64,000 nt of DNA, taken from positions 1,304,057 through 1,368,056 of the forward strand of contig JAGTJU010000001.1 of assembly GCA_022184915.1 (NCBI GenBank). The letters are read 5' to 3'. The notes beneath the pieces were generated by a model. The model searched no databases. It worked only from the letters and a program-made list of their open reading frames with translations, and was not told where the DNA came from. The DNA comes from Myxococcales bacterium (GTDB taxonomy: Bacteria > Myxococcota_A > Polyangia > Fen-1088). This document shows, piece by piece, positions 61,590-64,000 of the stretch. The position numbers and the translations under genes were made by a program. The number at the start of each line of letters is the position of its first letter. Positions within the stretch are counted from its first letter, which is position 1.

Positions 61590-62323
61590 AAATAGACCTC
61601 TTCCTCAGGATGGTTGGCCAGCGCGAAGCCCGCAGAACGCAGCATGGCCTCGACGCAGGCGCGGTTCGGAATCCACCAGTTCGTCTCGTCGCCGCTGTAC
61701 TTGTCCTCGACGAAGTGAAGCTTCGGGTATCCGGAAAGGTTAAAGTGCTCGAGTTCCCAAAAGGGGTAATCGGTCTCGATTCGGTTGACTTCCCTGCTGC
61801 CTCGCTGCATCGACTGAAATACCATCATGCCGTTCGGCGCAAGCGCGTACTCGTGGATGAGATCGAGGGCCAGAAGGGGGTGACGAAGGTGATACAGAAC
61901 GCCCATGAACAGGACCACGTCGAAACATTCGCCCAGTGCTGCGACGTCGTAGACACTTAGATTCCTGAACTCGATGTCCTGATGTCCGGTGACCTCGGCT
62001 GCGAAGCGGGCTTGCTCGAGGTAGCTATCGTTCGAGTCGATCGCCACCACGCGGCTGGCGCCTCGCTTCTTCATCTCCAACGCATAGAATCCCGCATTGC
62101 ATCCGATGTCGAGCACACTCCGGCCCGACAGATCTGCAGGCAAAGCGCCGGAAAATCTGTTCCACTTCACCGCGGGATAGTCCCCAAGGAAATGCTCGGG
62201 GGCCGTCTTGACGCCGTTGAGGTCGATGTTGTGGAACCACGTACCAAGGTCTCTGACCCTCTTTTCGACCTCGGCACGACTCGATGATGCGCTTGGGGCT
62301 CGGTGCGAGGACGGAAGGCTCAT
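61529..62323 (-). CDS. SAM-dependent methyltransferase (TIGR04290 / DUF1698-like)
   Basis: This 264-residue methyltransferase has TWFHNIDLNGVKT, motif I VLDIGCNAGFYALEMKKRG, an acidic end of strand 2 (VAIDSND) and the family block LFMGVLYHLRHPLLAL. It is similar to the CmoB-like DUF1698 group and, as far as I recall, to the TIGR04290 family found in sugar-related clusters. ATG 62323 is the start and overlaps the stop of the nucleotidyltransferase fragment in ATGA. It is the only intact core member of the cluster. Its C-terminus (after EEEVYLCLRR) may be altered by the downstream junction. Confidence 0.82.
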   Translation of the reverse strand: MSLPSSHRAPSASSSRAEVEKRVRDLGTWFHNIDLNGVKTAPEHFLGDYPAVKWNRFSGALPADLSGRSVLDIGCNAGFYALEMKKRGASRVVAIDSNDSYLEQARFAAEVTGHQDIEFRNLSVYDVAALGECFDVVLFMGVLYHLRHPLLALDLIHEYALAPNGMMVFQSMQRGSREVNRIETDYPFWELEHFNLSGYPKLHFVEDKYSGDETNWWIPNRACVEAMLRSAGFALANHPEEEVYLCLRRIPAACRHQAHNHSGR

Positions 62324-62877
62324 GTTTTTGTCTCCAGGCTCATGGCAAAAGTTGGCGTCGTGGGAGGGACGCTCGGGGGGCTGAATCTGCGTTCGTACGC
62401 AGGGCGCGACGAAGCGGAGGCCGAAGGAGGGGCACGTCCGAGCAGTAAACGGCTGGCTTCGCGGAATCCGTTCAAGGTGCCCACGTCGACGTACGCCTCG
62501 CCGCCTCGAACGCCGATGGCTCTTCCACCCCGAGCAAGGTATGCGTTGACCAGCGTTCCCACGAACTCGTCCCGGCGCCCGCGCGCCTGCCACGGGTCGT
62601 GCAGCTCGTGGAACACGTGGCCAGGGCTTTAGAATGCGCCCCAGACCCAATTGCCCGAAGGATCCGTCGGCTTGACCTGAATTTCCCGGATGGTGTCGTC
62701 GTCGTTGGTGATGACGATGTCGAATGCCGAAGGATCGGCCACGGGGAAGAGTAGGAACGACAAGTCGTTGTTGGCGAGCTTGGCCAGGCCGTTCTCTGGG
62801 AACCAGAGCGTATCCGGCAGGCACACCAGCACATGGTCTTCGGGTTGAATGAACGGCGCGGCTCGAAACAGGGCATC
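62320..62877 (-). pseudogene. Sugar nucleotidyltransferase 3' fragment with in-frame stop
   Basis: Reading from codon 62877, the frame encodes DALFRAAPFIQPEDHVLV and then LPDTLWFPENGLAKLA. This is the C-terminal part of a nucleotidyltransferase that activates sugar phosphates, with GNWVWGAF and, later, EAYVDVGTLNGFREA. A TAA at 62629-62631 interrupts it after WGAF; beyond it the same frame resumes with SPGHVFHELHDPW. A TGA at 62878-62880 closes the frame upstream, so the N-terminal half, with the nucleotide-binding site, is missing. The gene is certainly not functional as it stands. Confidence 0.82.
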
Positions 62878-63224
62878 TCAGAGTCGAGATCGTAGAACGC
62901 CTTCCGCGGGCGCGGCGCGTCCAGCACGGCGTCAGTGGCGCTCTGCGCGTCGGGGCAGTAGGACGTGACGATGGCGAGATCGGCGTCTCTCAGGACCTCC
63001 GTCGCCCGGGAACGCACGGACGCCCAATCGCTGTAGAGCAGCAGCTGCGACGGAGCGGGCAGCGCGAGGACATCCCTGACGTTCGCGTAATACGGCACGT
63101 CCCGCTCGAAGAAGACGACCCGGTGGCCGCGGCGGGTGAGCGCACGGATGAGCCCGCGCCAAACAGTGGCGTGCCCGTTCCCCAACGAGGAGGAGACCGT
63201 GAGGCCGAATTTTGCAATCTTCAT
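62878..63224 (-). pseudogene. Glycosyltransferase (CgeB-like) 5' fragment
   Basis: From ATG 63224 about 115 residues match the N-terminal Rossmann half of a CgeB/DUF3880-like glycosyltransferase: MKIAKFGLTVSSSLGNGH, RRGHRVVFFERDVPYYANVR and a DLAIVTSYCPD strand. After FYDLDSE near 62878 the frame loses all sense, because it enters the nucleotidyltransferase fragment in another frame. The catalytic C-terminal half is gone. A single deletion between the two genes explains both truncations. Confidence 0.75.
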
Positions 63225-63518
63225 GCCGGACCCCAAGAGCCCTCTCCTCGCGTCGCCACCCATGTTGCTGCTCCTGCTTCTTGCAATTGTGAGGCCACAT
63301 GCATCCCTTCGCGGAAGCCCGCACGGAAGCAGCAGCTTGGGAGGAGCCGGACAGGGCGTGTTTCTGCCACCCAGGGACGATCTCGTAACCTGGAGTCAAC
63401 GAAGAAACGTGCGGAGCCGTCCGTCTTCCGCTTCGCCACGCTGAGCTTTGTCGTCTGGAATGGCCTTTGCTTAAGTCCGTTACACGCTGGGGACGAGACG
63501 AGGTAAGGGAGGGGCGGA

Positions 63519-63944
63519 ATGTGGAGGACGATGCAGATGGCTGCGGTGGCCCTGCTTTTGGGCGGCTTGATGATCATCAGGCCCAAGGGCGGAGAGCTTC
63601 CGAGATTCGGGTGGACACCGTCTGTGTTCGCAGAGGCAGCAGGTCCCTTGAGTTGCTACGAGCAAGCTCAAGAGGAGACGCTGCTCAGTCGCAATGCAGC
63701 CCTGCGGCTGTGTCAGGGCGCTGTAGACGTTGGTCCCGTCCGGTGCTTCGATGCGGCCACGGACAACACCTTGCTGTCCGATGACCTGGCGGTCCTGCTG
63801 TGTCAGTGCGCGACAGACACCACGCCGGTGGCATGTTTCGAGCGTGCGCAGCGCGAGACCGACCTTTCCGATGAACGCATCGTGGGGTTATGTACCGCCC
63901 GCGTGATTGGGACTGTGGGTCCAAACTGCGCCAGGCTGTATTGA
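63519..63944 (+). CDS. Small exported protein with three cysteine-containing repeats
   Basis: A GGGAGGGG ribosome site precedes this 141-residue protein. A signal peptide (about 1-40) is followed by three similar units of about 30 residues: CYEQAQEETLLSRNAALRLC, CFDAATDNTLLSDDLAVLLC and CFERAQRETDLSDERIVGLC. Each starts and ends with cysteine in the same register, so disulfide-linked helical hairpins are likely. Similar repeats occur in exported proteins of related bacteria, but I know of no defined function. Confidence 0.72.
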   Translation: MWRTMQMAAVALLLGGLMIIRPKGGELPRFGWTPSVFAEAAGPLSCYEQAQEETLLSRNAALRLCQGAVDVGPVRCFDAATDNTLLSDDLAVLLCQCATDTTPVACFERAQRETDLSDERIVGLCTARVIGTVGPNCARLY

Positions 63945-64000
63945 ACGAGAGACGAACGGCAGTGCTCGCCGTGTCAGCGTTCCACGAGAATGCGGACTTC

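Overview
The window is about 64 kb of uniformly high-GC, gene-dense bacterial chromosome. It encodes a Gram-negative cell: a TolC-type outer-membrane channel, exported and lipoprotein-like proteins, and a Tat-type signal. Several features are typical of deltaproteobacterial / Myxococcota genomes, namely an FHA-GGDEF protein, a PilZ protein, many TPR proteins, a lysine-rich histone-H1-like repeat protein, a membrane glycosyltransferase with a discoidin-like domain, and a PEGA-like lipoprotein. This placement is inference from gene content; no rRNA is present to confirm it.

Layout. 1-5 kb: the 5' part of an Lhr-type helicase, then an RlmI-like rRNA methyltransferase overlapping a queuosine-precursor transporter. 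5-8.5 kb: a TlpA-like thioredoxin and a very unusual protein with four tandem DsbA-like domains, separated by a clear terminator. 8.7-13.8 kb: tRNA-Phe, a CNNM/CorC-like membrane protein, a GNAT acetyltransferase and a membrane glycosyltransferase. 13.8-15 kb: sparsely coding DNA with strong hairpins, the lysine-rich repeat protein and short tandem repeats. 15-19.7 kb: methyltransferase, queC, a poly(A) polymerase/CCA-adding-type enzyme, and two unknown proteins. 19.8-28.2 kb: glnD, a TPR protein, guaB-guaA, and two envelope proteins. 28.2-33.4 kb: a degenerate adenylate-forming enzyme, a penicillin-binding transpeptidase, FHA-GGDEF and a PfkB-type kinase. 33.4-44 kb: a spermidine-synthase-like membrane fusion, PilZ, DUF971, a TIM-barrel protein, a metallophosphoesterase, TolC, a thioesterase and YgfZ. 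44-52.6 kb: a 46-residue basic protein, mutS, a DUF882 peptidase-like protein, an exported unknown, rpsT, holA and mutY. 52.7-55 kb: two proteins probably involved in regulation or scaffolding (TPR).

55-64 kb is the accessory part. A 3541-bp transposon (55375-58915) carries a DDE transposase, an ExeA/TniB-like ATPase and two accessory genes. It has imperfect terminal inverted repeats and a perfect 6-bp target duplication. It sits inside a gene for a secreted peptidoglycan-binding-domain protein; removing the element and one duplication copy on paper restores an in-frame 263-residue protein. Downstream are a DegP-like protease without PDZ and a histidine phosphatase. Next comes a collapsed surface-sugar cluster: a glycosyltransferase 5' fragment is joined out of frame to a nucleotidyltransferase 3' fragment that also has an internal stop, followed by a whole methyltransferase and the 3' fragment of a FemAB/BioF2-like acyltransferase. 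The window ends with a small secreted protein made of three cysteine-containing repeats.

Functional links: queC and the queuosine-precursor transporter both serve deazaguanine tRNA modification. guaB-guaA form the GMP operon, with a perfect dyad in its promoter region. mutS and mutY are both DNA repair genes. The GGDEF and PilZ proteins are potential c-di-GMP maker and reader. Of candidates for something undescribed, the four-domain DsbA protein is the strongest; the interrupted gene and the decayed sugar cluster are the best-supported evolutionary events.
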